Below are positions 18,705-28,157 of a stretch of DNA of 28,526 bases, one piece after another. Each line of letters begins with the position of its first letter. The first letter of the stretch is position 1. The DNA is from Welwitschia mirabilis. Its lineage: Eukaryota; Gnetophyta; Gnetopsida; Welwitschiales. Location: contig JBOZIK010000001.1 in NCBI GenBank assembly GCA_051453625.1, forward strand, positions 177,558,838 through 177,587,363, read 5' to 3'. The translations under genes and the position numbers were made by a program. The notes under the pieces were generated by a model. It was not told where the DNA came from. It was given only the letters and a program-made list of their open reading frames with translations, and ran no database searches.

Positions 18705-19436
18705 TAAAGACATAGATGATTAAAGAATCTTTTGGAACTATTTTCATTTGGAAAAATCTATTGGATCTAAAAGTTCAAGCATTGTATTTGGGTAATTTTT
18801 ACTTTTGTATCTTGGAGTCCATATTTCTGACCAAAGGACATCTACTATTGACATCCTCTCTACATTCAAGGTTGGATCAAGAGATTCAATTATTTTTACT
18901 TCTATAGGAGATGAGCTCCATCAAAATTACTATTTCAAGAATGAGTGGTATCTGTACTCTAAAGGAATCTTTTCATCACTACCTTACTTGCTGAAATGTT
19001 GAGACTAAGCCTTGAAAAGTACGTTCTAAAGGTTGAGACTAATCCTTGAAAATTTTATTCTAGAGGTTGAGACTAAGTTTAGAAAAGTCCATTTTTAAAG
19101 GTTATAGGTGAACCTAAAATACCTAGTAGAGTAACGAAGATTCAAGACCTAGCTTGGGGATAAGCTGATTGTCAAGTGTGGATTAGGAGGTTTCCTGAAC
19201 CACTATAAATCTGGCTTGCATTAAATTTTTATTTTTGTGCTTTTATTTTTTGTTTCTTTACTTTCATTATTTTCTCTCACTATGTACTTTTTAGATTAGT
19301 TAATTTTTGTTTGCAAGTCTTTGTTTTAGTTTGAATTTATTTAGATTATTGCATTGGATTTTTAAAGAACCTATTCATTCCCCCTCTAGGGTTCTCGATC
19401 CTATCATTTTTGTACTCTAAATATATGAATGAATAG

Positions 19437-19480
19437 AGTGTATGTGAGTGGTGAGTGTGTGTATGTGTGTGTGTGTGTGT

Positions 19481-19520
<40 letters not shown>
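19437..19520. repeat. (GT)n microsatellite
   Basis: An imperfect then nearly pure GT tract starts about 30 bases after the 3' LTR. Interruptions such as GAGTG and TATGTG occur near its left end and one GGG in the middle. Confidence 0.95.
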
Positions 19521-19521
<1 letters not shown>

Positions 19522-21636
19522 GAGGAATGGGGGAAAGGGAGGTATGTTTATGTGAGACGGATAAATTTCATTTACATAAGACCTCCCTTACATCCACTCA
19601 TGTCATGAGGAGAGAAATAGAGGGAGGAAAATAAAAGTAAAAGTTGAAAGAAAAATGCATTTTCATTTTCATCAGAGGAGAATGCACATCATATATGAAG
19701 AAGACCTTTATTTTTATGTGAAAACATAGATTGTGTGAAATTAAAAACTCCACGTAAAATATATCTTAGCTCTTTTTACTAAAAAAGAAAGAAAAAAAAA
19801 ATAGGAATAAGGAATAAATTAAAAAAAATCCTATAAGGCATATAAACATTTTATATGATGAAGACCTCCATGGTATATGTCTGTACCATGATATTAAGGC
19901 ATTTTATGTAAAAGATATTCATTTTTATGAGGTAAAAAACATATTATATAGATTGAGGACTTTCATATCATCATGATCTATTATGAAAATTATATATGCT
20001 TTTGTTAGCCACTACTCATAAAAACCGAGAAACTAACATAGGAGTTTATTAGTTGCACTAGTTCTGGAAAATCTAATCCTAGATGCTCTCCATCTAGTAT
20101 GGGAAATTATTATTTAATTTATATAAACACAGATGATTATGTCTTTATAATATAGTTAGAGTTATAGATGGACATATTTTATACCACCAAATTCATAGTT
20201 TTTTTGCTTATATTTCATGCATGAGATACATTTATTTACATGTCATGATCTATTTCAATGATAAGGAAGTTGGGATGTCTAATTTGATATAGGAATGATA
20301 GGATTAGATGTGATTTTATAAGAACTTTTTGCTTTTGATGAGACCTCTTTTTCATGCTTATGATGGACCTAGAAGAGTAACACAATTAAATAATTATAAT
20401 ATATTATGTTCATGAATATTAAGAATTGAATTAATTCTTACCATAACAATATTCAAAGTATCAATCAAAATAAATTTTTAAAATATATAATTATTTTATT
20501 TTACTTATTTAATTAACTCACTAACTTGTTTCTTTATTTTATGTTTTAGTAGACTAAGACCTCTTACTTAGGGTAAAACTAAAATTTGGAACCTTATCTT
20601 ATTAACAATACCACAATTAATTCCTTTCAATAATTAGAACTAGATTTATAAAGCAAGTATGAGTATGTCAGTAATTATTATAATTAATTTTGAATTATGT
20701 ATGTGTTTGTAAGTTAATACAGTTGCTAAGCTTAGGTAAAAAGGAAAATGCATCACCCCATTTTTCACTATTTTCCCAAGTTTAAACTTACTTCTTCTGA
20801 GAGATAAATCCTAATCCAAATTTAGGTTTCATCACAAGAAATACACTGAAAATCACAATTTTAAAATTCAACCTTAATTCATATCATCTCTAATCTTGAC
20901 TATCCATTTTAGTAGCTGAATTAATAGTTTAGATTGTATTCTTTTTCTATTAAAAAATAATCACAAATCCTCATTAATTTCATACCTTTATTACTTTTAA
21001 CATTAAGATGCTATGACCTTAATCCCTTACTAAGATCTTCTTACTACCTATGCAAATATTCACTAGGATTGATGTCTCCTCCACTAGTCTTACCACATTT
21101 TAGCACCCATGATTAATACTTTCTATTTTAAACTCATGTCTACATCATCTTATTTTTATTTTATCTCTATCAATCTATGCTTATGCAATTTGACCAATAT
21201 CATTCTTATCTTCATTGATGTTACATTCCTTCTATTATTTTAGCTAACATAGTCTTGTCAAGATCTAAGCTTGAGTAGATTTTTTACTTTTGCAATTAAT
21301 GGCTCTCATACATTCTTATTTCCACTAATGTTGTTATCTATTTTTTTAGTACCATCATCTCTTTTTATTATAGCTTATTCAACCAAGTTTATCACATTAA
21401 AAAGATATTTCATTATATAAGGGGCCTTCTAATAGTTCCTCAATTAGTATGATGCTATGTATGTAGAAAATATTGATAAGAGAGGTTACTGATACATGAT
21501 GTAATAAAATTAGAAGATTTATTTTTAAAGGAAGTTAAAATAATTTTATCTTAACATATTTTCATTAAATGTAGATAAATAGAAATAAATTTTAGAATAA
21601 GAGAAATACCATGGAAATTTCCACAATAATTAGAGT
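19521..21636. other. Unexplained AT-rich spacer
   Basis: This lies between the Sirevirus-like element and the gypsy LTR. I found no coding motif, LTR or PBS. Visible details are a hairpin CATGGTA...TACCATG at 19869-19890, an A-rich run at about 19785-19830, and a strongly pyrimidine-biased plus strand from about 20950 to 21420. It may be host intergenic DNA or TE sequence too old to read. Confidence 0.5.
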
Positions 21637-22728
21637 TGTGCGCTACCAATTTATGGTTATTTGATGGCGTTTTATGAGGTATTTTATAGGACTTTTACAC
21701 AGGTTTATGTACAATTCTGAGGATTTTAGAGATACAATAGGAAATCTCAGAAATATGCATTTGTTATCCAGATTTAATGTGTTAAAGGCACATTCTAATG
21801 CATAGAGCTTTGGAAAAGGATTAATAATAAAAATACAAAGTTTCTCCTTAAAAACATGATTAAAAAGATCATCATCCCCTCTGTCATCCCCATGACAGAT
21901 AAGATGATGAACGGTTGGTTGCTGATGTGGACTATCGAATCACTACTGAGTCATTATTCTAAGTCATCTTTTGTAATAAGATGTTGTTCCCCTTATTGTT
22001 TGGACTGTCGTCTGGATGAAACTGACATGTAACTAACTATGATAGTGATCCTTGATCGTTTCATCCATTTCATTTATGTAAAAGAGTGTGTCTTATCATG
22101 CCTTCCATTTGTCTTTTTCTGCTATGAATTGTTATAAATAAGTCCCTCCTCAACTTTCCTTCTCATCTTAGTTACACTAGAAATTCTTATGAGAGGATAT
22201 TGAAGGGCGGGAGATCCATCTGGAGTGTTGTAGACATGCACTTGGTGGAGGGCTGTGTATTCTCCATTGAGACCTAGCTATTTTGTTACCTAGATGTTGG
22301 CTACTCATTATTAATATAAACTTTGTTTTATTTTCATGATTACATTGTATTATAAATTTTCTAATGACCCTTATAGTCTATGTTTCCATTAATCTAGTGA
22401 TAATTTCTTGGGTGATATAGATTATTAAGGGCAGTCTTTGTTAAGGCTAAAAGCAAGTAGTATTAATTTCATTTTGCATTTCATCTACATTAGTTACACT
22501 TTTCATTTGCATTGCATTCCTTTATTTCCTACATTGTTATTTATTTTTGATTCCTATATTTCTTTTACAAAGTAATCTAAGTCTCATCTCATAGTATTCA
22601 ATGAGAATATAACATTTTCAATCTACTTCCACTCATATTAGTGTGCTTTATTATGTGAGATATCTATTTACTTTATGAATGAAAGAATCCTTTTAAACTT
22701 AAGCACTTGCATAAATACACACAACAAC
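21637..22728 (+). repeat. 5' LTR of the plus-strand gypsy element
   Basis: It begins near TTGTGCGCTACC, aligned with TGTTACTCTACC at 27963, and ends near AAATACACACAACAAC just before the primer site. It contains a perfect 8-base inverted repeat, TCTGTCATCCCCATGACAGA (21880-21899), a TATA box at 22133 and, downstream, AATAAA-like signals near 22315. The exact first base is uncertain by one or two positions because the LTR starts differ. Confidence 0.75.
22133..22140 (+). promoter_or_regulatory. Gypsy LTR TATA box
   Basis: TATAAATA is followed by a pyrimidine-rich AGTCCCTCCTCAACTTTCC stretch. Its position, about 500 bases into the LTR, fits a U3/R boundary promoter. Confidence 0.55.
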
Positions 22729-22732
22729 AAAT

Positions 22733-22750
22733 TGACGCCATTACTAGGGA
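22733..22750 (+). other. Primer-binding site, tRNA-Asp type, decayed
   Basis: TGACGCCATTACTAGGGA compares with the common plant gypsy site TGGCGCCGTTGCCGGGGA. All differences are transitions. It defines the end of the 5' LTR and the plus orientation. Confidence 0.8.
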
Positions 22751-23219
22751 AGGCTATTGAGGAGTATAAGGGTTGTCATTATTTAAGTGAGTACATCAGA
22801 CATTTGTTTTGTTATTTATCTATAGTGATGTTGTATTTTATTAAGAATTGTAGGTATTCTATGTGTAGTTTTTCAGTGTCAGATTTTCAGTTTTTTTTTC
22901 TATAGAAAAATAGTGGTCGTCCCTTTTGTCGTTCCCATGATAGTCAGGATAATAGAATTTTTGCTTTCAGTTTTATTTTTAGATTTCAAATTTTTTTATA
23001 ATAAATTAATCTATGTTATCTCATGTGCCATTCAGATGACTAGGTGGATGATAGTCCTATTTTTTGAGTTTTTTTCTTTCTGTTCTATTTCTATTTTTTG
23101 GATTTTTATGTGTGTCATTCTTCTATCATTCCCATAACAGATAGGACAATGGTCTGGGATATTTAATCTTGTTTTTTATTATTTACTGTTTATAAGATGC
23201 TATAATATGATTAATCTTG
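22751..23219 (+). other. Gypsy leader with palindromic motif units
   Basis: This is a T-rich leader between primer site and gag. It holds diverged copies of the motif TGTCATCCCCATGACA (at about 22927 and 23122) and of TGTCATCTGGATGAC (at 23024). It is partly homologous to 26090-26230 in the 3' region and to 21880-22020 in the LTR. Two open frames here (72-76 codons, Phe- and Ile-rich) look like chance products of T-rich sequence. Confidence 0.5.
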
Positions 23220-24545
23220 AGAAGAGATATCAAAGAGAAAGGCTAATAATAGAGAAGAACATTAAAGAAGGACCGGTGAAGATAGAAAACAATCTCTAGA
23301 TGTACTCAATCCCCCTTTTAAATTTATTTTTTTTGAATTAGATTTTCTTAATGAAAATCCTATAGAAGGAGAGAATCAAATCATAATGTCAAGTACCTTT
23401 TATAAGTAGAAACAAGTCATAGGATCTTCTACCCCTAATACAAACATCATCCGTAGAGAATTATTAGCCAATAAGAAACAAGAGATTCCAACCCCTTTTG
23501 ATCTATCCCCAGGAGATGATGTTGAGCTTAAAAATTTAAATACCTATCCAACTTTTAGTGGAGAAGATGATGAGCATTCCTTTCAACACATAGTAGACAT
23601 AGAATAATTAACCCTCACATTGGAAAATGGGAAGAAAAAAATAACTAATAGAACATATATGATAATCTTTCCCATGACATTAAAGAGTAGAGTAAAAATT
23701 GGCTAAAAACCATATCCTAGAAAATCTTAAAAACATGGGATCAAGTCCAAAAAAACTTTATAAAGAGATTTATGAGTGAATAAACTATGAGAAAAGGAAA
23801 AAATAAGATAAAAAACTTTTAAAAAAGATTAAATGAAGACTATACGTCCACATATGAGCATTTTTTAATAGCCTACAATTCTAATTCAGTAGATGCTTTT
23901 TCACTAACAGAACTAATAGAATACTTTTATGGTGGACTAACTCCATACATAAAGTAACTTGTAAATTTTTTTCATGGAGGAAATATTATGAACATTATAT
24001 TAGATAATGCCTAGATAAAATTAAAAGAACTTATGAAGGTTAGTCAAACTTGATCAACTCCTAAAGAAAATCCAACTGTAGGTCAACTCAATAAAGACTT
24101 AAAAGAAATTAAACAATAAAAGCAGGTAGAATTCAATCCTATAAATTCCATAAGAGATTTTATGACAACCTTGGAGAAGTATGTAGAAATGATCTTAGAT
24201 GCCAAAACCACAACTGAAAGAAATATTGTGCAAACTTATGATTTATGTGAGGATAATATCATGTCTCTAAAAACTATCCTCTTTTACCAACATACAAAGA
24301 AAGAATTCGTGAAGAAGTTTGTGCTTTTAACCAACCATCTCGAAACTTTAGAAATCAAAATTAGGCACAAATTAGGTTAACACTCATTTTCAAAATAATT
24401 ATCAACCATTTAGAAACTAATTTAAAAACTTAAACCCTCAACTAGGCCCATTAAAATTTCAATATCCAAATGATAAATTCATAAATCCTATAGATGAACT
24501 TAGTAGAACAGATGTTAACATAAAAAACATGGTAAAAATCTTTTG
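23220..24545 (+). pseudogene. Ty3/gypsy gag remnant
   Basis: The N-terminal part gives STPNTNIIRRELLANKKQ and YPTFSGEDDEHSFQHIVDIE (about 23430-23605). The conserved Retrotrans_gag core follows in other frames (NEDYTSTYEHF, IAYNSNSVDAFSLTELIEYF, YGGLTP; about 23832-23955). In the family this reads 'GES..EAWERFK.L...CP......LI..FY.GL'. The end (about 24145-24310) reads LEKYVEMILDAKTTTERN then TYDLCED, a degraded C-x2-C knuckle in which the first Cys is Tyr, followed by QPFRNQFKNLNPQLGP-like sequence after a shift. Many stops and at least three shifts are present. Gag would form the particle and bind RNA. Confidence 0.75.
24162..24380 (+). pseudogene. gag C-terminal segment, open 72 codons
   Basis: This open part of gag contains EKYVEMILDAKTTTERN, TYDLCEDN, and HTKKEFVKKFVLLTNH. 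A second copy of the same segment lies at 28165-28404. Comparing them shows that the knuckle was C-D-L-C: this copy keeps the second Cys, the other keeps the first. The frame is a fragment, not a gene. Confidence 0.6.
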
Positions 24546-25030
24546 ATAAATAATATTAGCAAACTAAAGACCTTAAGGAACTTTAACAACAAAAGCTTTA
24601 CCAAACCTAAATGAACTAAAAAAAGATTGTAAGATTATGATGAGAAGTAAGTAGGAAACAAATTCTCCTTCATGTGAACCTTTCACCTGCAAAAATAATT
24701 TTAGAAATGATAAAGAAGAAGAGGAAGAGGACATTGAAAAATTAGAATATTACAACTTCCCATCTCTTAGCAAAAAGAAAAATAAAAATCCTTCTTAATA
24801 AACCACCCCTTAGATAAATAAGCTTAATAAAAATTCAACTTTCATTGAACATTTAAAAATCTTAATGAAAAATTTGAGCATGAAATTACCCTTTTGGAAA
24901 ACTTTGCAACAAAATCTAGGGTACTTAAAACTTTTAAATGGCTTAATAATAAGAAAACAAAAATGAGTCATTGCTAGAAAAGTCTTTCTTGCCCAATCCC
25001 TCATGAATTTAGTGTTATAAAAATCACTCA

Positions 25031-25370
25031 AATTTAAAGATCTAGGATCAAAAAAAGTAAATGTTACTTTTGGAGGGAAGAAAAAAGATTAGAAAATCAT
25101 TAACTAAAATTGGAGCGAGTGTTAACATAATGCCACTTCAAATTTAAAGATTTGATAGATACATTAGTTAGGAAATCGTTAGGTATTATTAAAGATTTTG
25201 CAATTCAAATTGAAGAGGATTATGACCTAATATATGTAATAATTATAGAATTTAAGCATAATAGAGGATATTTTTTAATTTTAGGAAGAGCCTTTTGTGT
25301 AACAGCCCACTGCATCATTGATACAAGAGAAGGAATAATGAAATGTCACTTTGGAAATAGAACTTTTTAA
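25031..25370 (+). pseudogene. Ty3/gypsy aspartic protease remnant
   Basis: KFKDLGSKKVNVTFGG (about 25031-25080) matches the 'PKLKDPGSF..PC.IG' lead-in. After a shift LTKIGASVNIMPLQI (about 25100-25144) matches the active site 'CDLGASINLMPLSVF', with the catalytic Asp position reading Lys (25106-25108). After another shift the frame 25152-25370 reads LVRKSLGIIKDFAIQIEEDY and LILGRAFCVTAHCIIDTREG. These match 'P.GI.EDV.V.V' and the conserved flap-end 'LILGRPFLATG.ALIDV..G'. The enzyme would have cut gag-pol and is dead here. Relatives continue into RT after this point; this element does not. Confidence 0.8.
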
Positions 25371-26735
25371 TTATAGTCTTTAATGTAGCTAAGAAAAATT
25401 TAGGTGATAATGAAATGAACATTGAAAGTAATATCAAACTAACTTTATTGCTAAAACATCACCCACTTAAAGAAAGAGAGATGAAATCAAATGAGCATGT
25501 ACTTTAAAATGACCAACTTAAGAGTAAAGAAGAAATACAATCTTTAGAGTGTAAGGAAGTTTAGCTTTTTGATTCACACCTTAAGAGAAATTATTCATTA
25601 CATGACCAAATTAAAATCATAGTTTGAAGTTAGATTAAAATGTTTTTAATGAATTTGAACATAATTTTCCTTGTAATGCTCAAAATAACACTCTTACATT
25701 TAATGAAAATCTTTTACTAGAGTTACTATTTCTCTCTACTTTAACTTCCAAAATTTGTGCTTTAATGTGATATCATAGAGTGCTCTTTATTATTCCTCTC
25801 TTTATCTACGTGATTTTACTTGGAAATAATTGCACATTTCTTATATTTTATCAATTGGTAAATTTTTGGTTTGGACCTTATTTCTCTGAAACTTTTAAGA
25901 CCAAAATATATTCTTGACTTTTCCTTTTTTTTTTTTAAAATAAAAATGTGAATTCGATTTAGAAATTGAATAAAATTTGTTTGCCTTACTATTTTCATTT
26001 CAGAGAGTCTTTGTTTTCATTGTCTATTTTCGGTTTTTACTTTTAATTGTAGTTTTTATTTTTTGTTTTCTGTAATAATAATATGTCATCTTCTTTGTCA
26101 TCCCCATAATAGATGGCACAATAGTCAATTTTTGTTTTTTTTTTTTTGACTTTTTGATAATTTTTGTGTTTTCTAATAAATTTTCTATTTGTCCATATCC
26201 AACGTCCTGTTTGTCATCTGGATGATGAGAAAGATGATAGTTAATAAAATATTGATTTTTATTTTTTGTTATTTTAAGAAATACATTTTTATGACTCCAT
26301 TGAGATTTCTAACTTGACTCCTTGAGAATTTCAGGAAGTTAGTGGGTAAAATTTGGAATTACATAAACAAATCATCTAAATTTTCTCTTAGCTTTTTCCT
26401 TTAAAAGATTATTATGGAATTAATTGATTATCTTTCAAACATGATTTATGTATTTATTTCCATGATTAGTCTTTTTACTTGGACATTTGAGTAGTAAGAT
26501 TGGATTCACCTAATCTTAGAACATTCACATGTTCATGAACTTTAATTTGAAGGAAGATGCTTTATTTTTTACTTTTTTCAATTGTGAAAAGATCTTATAT
26601 TGTTTAAAAGTACTCTTTTTTATCTTAATATTACAACTTTCACCTTTGTCTTTTGGAGTGTTTGGTCATGTGGAATGTTGTTTTGTTTAAAAAAAAGAAA
26701 GAAAAAAAGTGTAAAATAAAAACCATGATGTTTTA
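25371..26735 (+). other. Gypsy 3' region, pol absent
   Basis: After protease a Lys/Glu/Asn-rich linker can be followed to about 25620, then coding signal ends. The T-rich stretch 25980-26280 repeats the leader's motif units (TTTGTCATCCCCATAATAG at 26094, TGTCATCTGGATGATGA at 26212). An AAAAAAAAGAAAGAAAAAAAG run lies at about 26688-26709, a type of run often seen in the untranslated region of plant gypsy elements. No RT, RNase H or integrase motif was found. Confidence 0.55.
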
Positions 26736-27074
26736 TATTTGTAATATATCAAAAACATGGTTATCATAATGTCCTACTGTAAGTACACCAGGGTAAGTAT
26801 TTCCAAGAGGAGCCTTTAGTAGTGTGATATAGTAGCTATGGAACTCCACTGGGATATCAGTTGGCCATGCTTTATGAGTCCTTACTTCTATGACTATGGT
26901 TACACTCTCTTCATCATGAATAATAAAATTGTATTTAAACTTTGAGACTATGGGATCAGTGGTATTCCTGATGTCATTAAATGCATTGCTTGTTTCTTGA
27001 ACTCTTAGTCTTTCCACATGATCATTTCCTTTCTTGAGATTTGGATGTTTATTTTGATTTAATGGTAGGAGAGT
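26736..27074 (-). CDS. Unrecognised reverse-strand open frame, about 113 codons, possibly captured
   Basis: The frame is open from a stop at 27075-27077 to TAA at 26733-26735. It has no ATG near its start (the first candidate is GTG at 27015-27017), so it looks like an internal exon or fragment. Unlike other frames here, the protein is of balanced composition, with Trp, His, Asp, Glu, Pro and Gly spread through it (VIEVRTHKAWPTDIPVEFHS, LLKAPLGNTYPGVLTVGHYD). Alternating hydrophobic residues suggest beta strands. It is antisense to the host gypsy element. Antisense frames in the 3' region are known from Tat-lineage elements such as Grande, and captured host exons are also known. I do not recognise the family. 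Confidence 0.4.
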
Positions 27075-27942
27075 TTATCTTTAGCAATTTTTTAATCTAA
27101 TCATTCATTGTTTAAAGCATTTTACTCTAGCATCATTATAATCACTACCTTATTAAATGAAATTTTTATACAAAAAGGCATGCATTTTTCACATGAAGTA
27201 ATGTTACAATTTTTTTTTATAGGAGTTTACTAGGTTAAAATATAAAATTAGTGAGCTATCTTTTGTTTATGTTATCTTATGCCTTTTCTTTTTATTTGCT
27301 TTTGTAGCTTGTTTGGATATTTCAAAGTCATCACCATATTTTCTTAGAATGTTTTTGTTATTTAAGTTTTCAATAAAAGATAATTTATTACTTAGATAAG
27401 TGTTTTCTTAAATTTTTATTATTTTCATATTTTTGGTGTTCTAAGTGCTGCTCATGTTCTTTTTATGACGAAAAATTTTTATTATCTACTCTTTTCTTAG
27501 CTTGTCAAAATATTTCATATATCTATACTTTTCAACTCTTACATTACTTAGCTTTACACTTCATTTTGAAAATTGTCCTTATTTCCACCATTCTTTACTT
27601 GCCTTTTCACTCCAGTTTACTTTCTCTACTTTATTTTCCAATATGGGATGTATTAATTTTTCTTTTGGGTTGGAGGAAGAGGAGGGTGGTGGTGCGCAAG
27701 GGGGCCAGAGAAGGGACGGGGGGTGTAAAGGGGCCAAATACCCATTTACATGGCTCGTTTTCAAAAAAATTTAACTTAATTCAGATCTTTTATGATATAA
27801 ATTTTTTAATTTTTATACACATTATGCATTACTTGTCATTTATCAATGAAATGTATTTTATAAGACTTTTGAATTTGTCTTTTGAAAAATAAATTAACTT
27901 AGAATTATGAATTTTTTTACCTAGTTTTTATTAGAAATTGAC
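27075..27942 (+). other. Gypsy 3' untranslated region with a G-rich island
   Basis: This is T-rich sequence with a sharp G-rich island at 27671-27736. Several open frames of 60 to 108 codons overlap the island on both strands, but none matches a domain and all depend on the low stop density of the G-rich part. Confidence 0.5.
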
Positions 27943-27960
27943 AAAGGATAAGTGGGGGGC
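27943..27960 (+). other. Polypurine tract of the gypsy element
   Basis: AAAGGATAAGTGGGGGGC directly precedes the 3' LTR start (27963). It is the expected primer for plus-strand synthesis, interrupted by two T residues. Confidence 0.7.
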
Positions 27961-27962
27961 TA

Positions 27963-28057
27963 TGTTACTCTACCAATTTATGGTTATTTAATGGGGTTTT
28001 ATGAGTTGTTTTGTAGGGTGTTTATACGTGTTTAGGTCTAATTTTAAGGATTTTGAA
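27963..28057 (+). repeat. 3' LTR start of the gypsy element, cut by a gap
   Basis: TGTTACTCTACCAATTTATG and the next 75 bases align with 21637-21735 of the 5' LTR. The rest is lost in N. Confidence 0.8.
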
Positions 28058-28157
28058 NNNNNNNNNNNNNNNNNNNNNNNNNNNNNNNNNNNNNNNNNNN
28101 NNNNNNNNNNNNNNNNNNNNNNNNNNNNNNNNNNNNNNNNNNNNNNNNNNNNNNNNN
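28058..28157. other. Assembly gap (100 N)
   Basis: A conventional unknown-length gap. If the order is real it must hide at least the rest of the 3' LTR (about 1 kb) and probably the leader and gag start of a second element. Confidence 0.99.

Larger units (their letters stand above)
10319..19406 (+). mobile_element. Sirevirus-like LTR retrotransposon with captured cassette, lacking RT and integrase
   Basis: Both LTRs (10319-11855 and 17878-19406) begin TGTTA and end TATCA. A tRNA-iMet type primer site follows the 5' LTR, and three AAGGGGGAG-type polypurine tracts precede the 3' LTR. The internal order is gag with UBN2 domain, zinc knuckle, coiled coil and a second knuckle; then protease, the start of the GAG-pre-integrase segment and an accessory cassette; then, after a gap, protease and cassette again. 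No integrase, RT or RNase H was found. Tandem polypurine tracts, an extended coiled-coil gag and palindrome-rich LTRs are reported hallmarks of Sireviruses. No matching target-site duplication is visible (TATAT at 10314-10318, TTTTT at 19407-19411). Confidence 0.85.
17878..19406 (+). repeat. 3' LTR, Sirevirus-like (1529 bp)
   Basis: It starts TGTTAAATTATGTTTTGC right after the terminal polypurine tract and ends TTCTCGATCCTATCA. It is collinear with the 5' LTR, with substitutions and small indels throughout. It keeps the paired motif cluster (18041-18572) and the TATA box. Confidence 0.9.
21637..28057 (+). mobile_element. Non-autonomous Ty3/gypsy element with gag and protease (plus strand)
   Basis: The 5' LTR (from about 21637) and the start of a 3' LTR (27963) share CTACCAATTTATGGTTATTT and the following 90 bases. 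A tRNA-Asp type primer site lies at 22733 and a PPT at 27943-27960. Internal content is a leader, gag (about 23220-24545), protease (25031-25370), then about 2.6 kb without RT, RNase H or integrase. That region includes a short reverse-strand frame and a G-rich island. The type of gag and tRNA-Asp priming fit the Tat/Athila branch. The 3' LTR is cut by a gap, so target-site duplications cannot be checked. Confidence 0.8.

Noticed and set aside
19869-19890. Hairpin CATGGTA...TACCATG as a terminator or MITE end
   Set aside because: It has a 7-base stem with no flanking target duplication or paired terminal repeat; such hairpins occur by chance in 28 kb.
21000-21420. Possible tandem repeat of about 90 bases in the pyrimidine-rich spacer
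   Set aside because: Similar words recur (for example CCACTA.T.TT, TTATTTTAG) but no unit aligns along its length by eye; composition bias is enough to explain it.
22675-23137. Two Phe/Ile-rich frames of 74-76 codons resembling membrane proteins
   Set aside because: They are translations of T-rich leader. One starts before the primer-binding site inside the LTR end, and neither has a conserved motif.
27502-27892. Overlapping forward frames (90 and 108 codons) and a reverse 61-codon frame
   Set aside because: They overlap each other across the G-rich island, have no known domain, and are explained by low stop density there.
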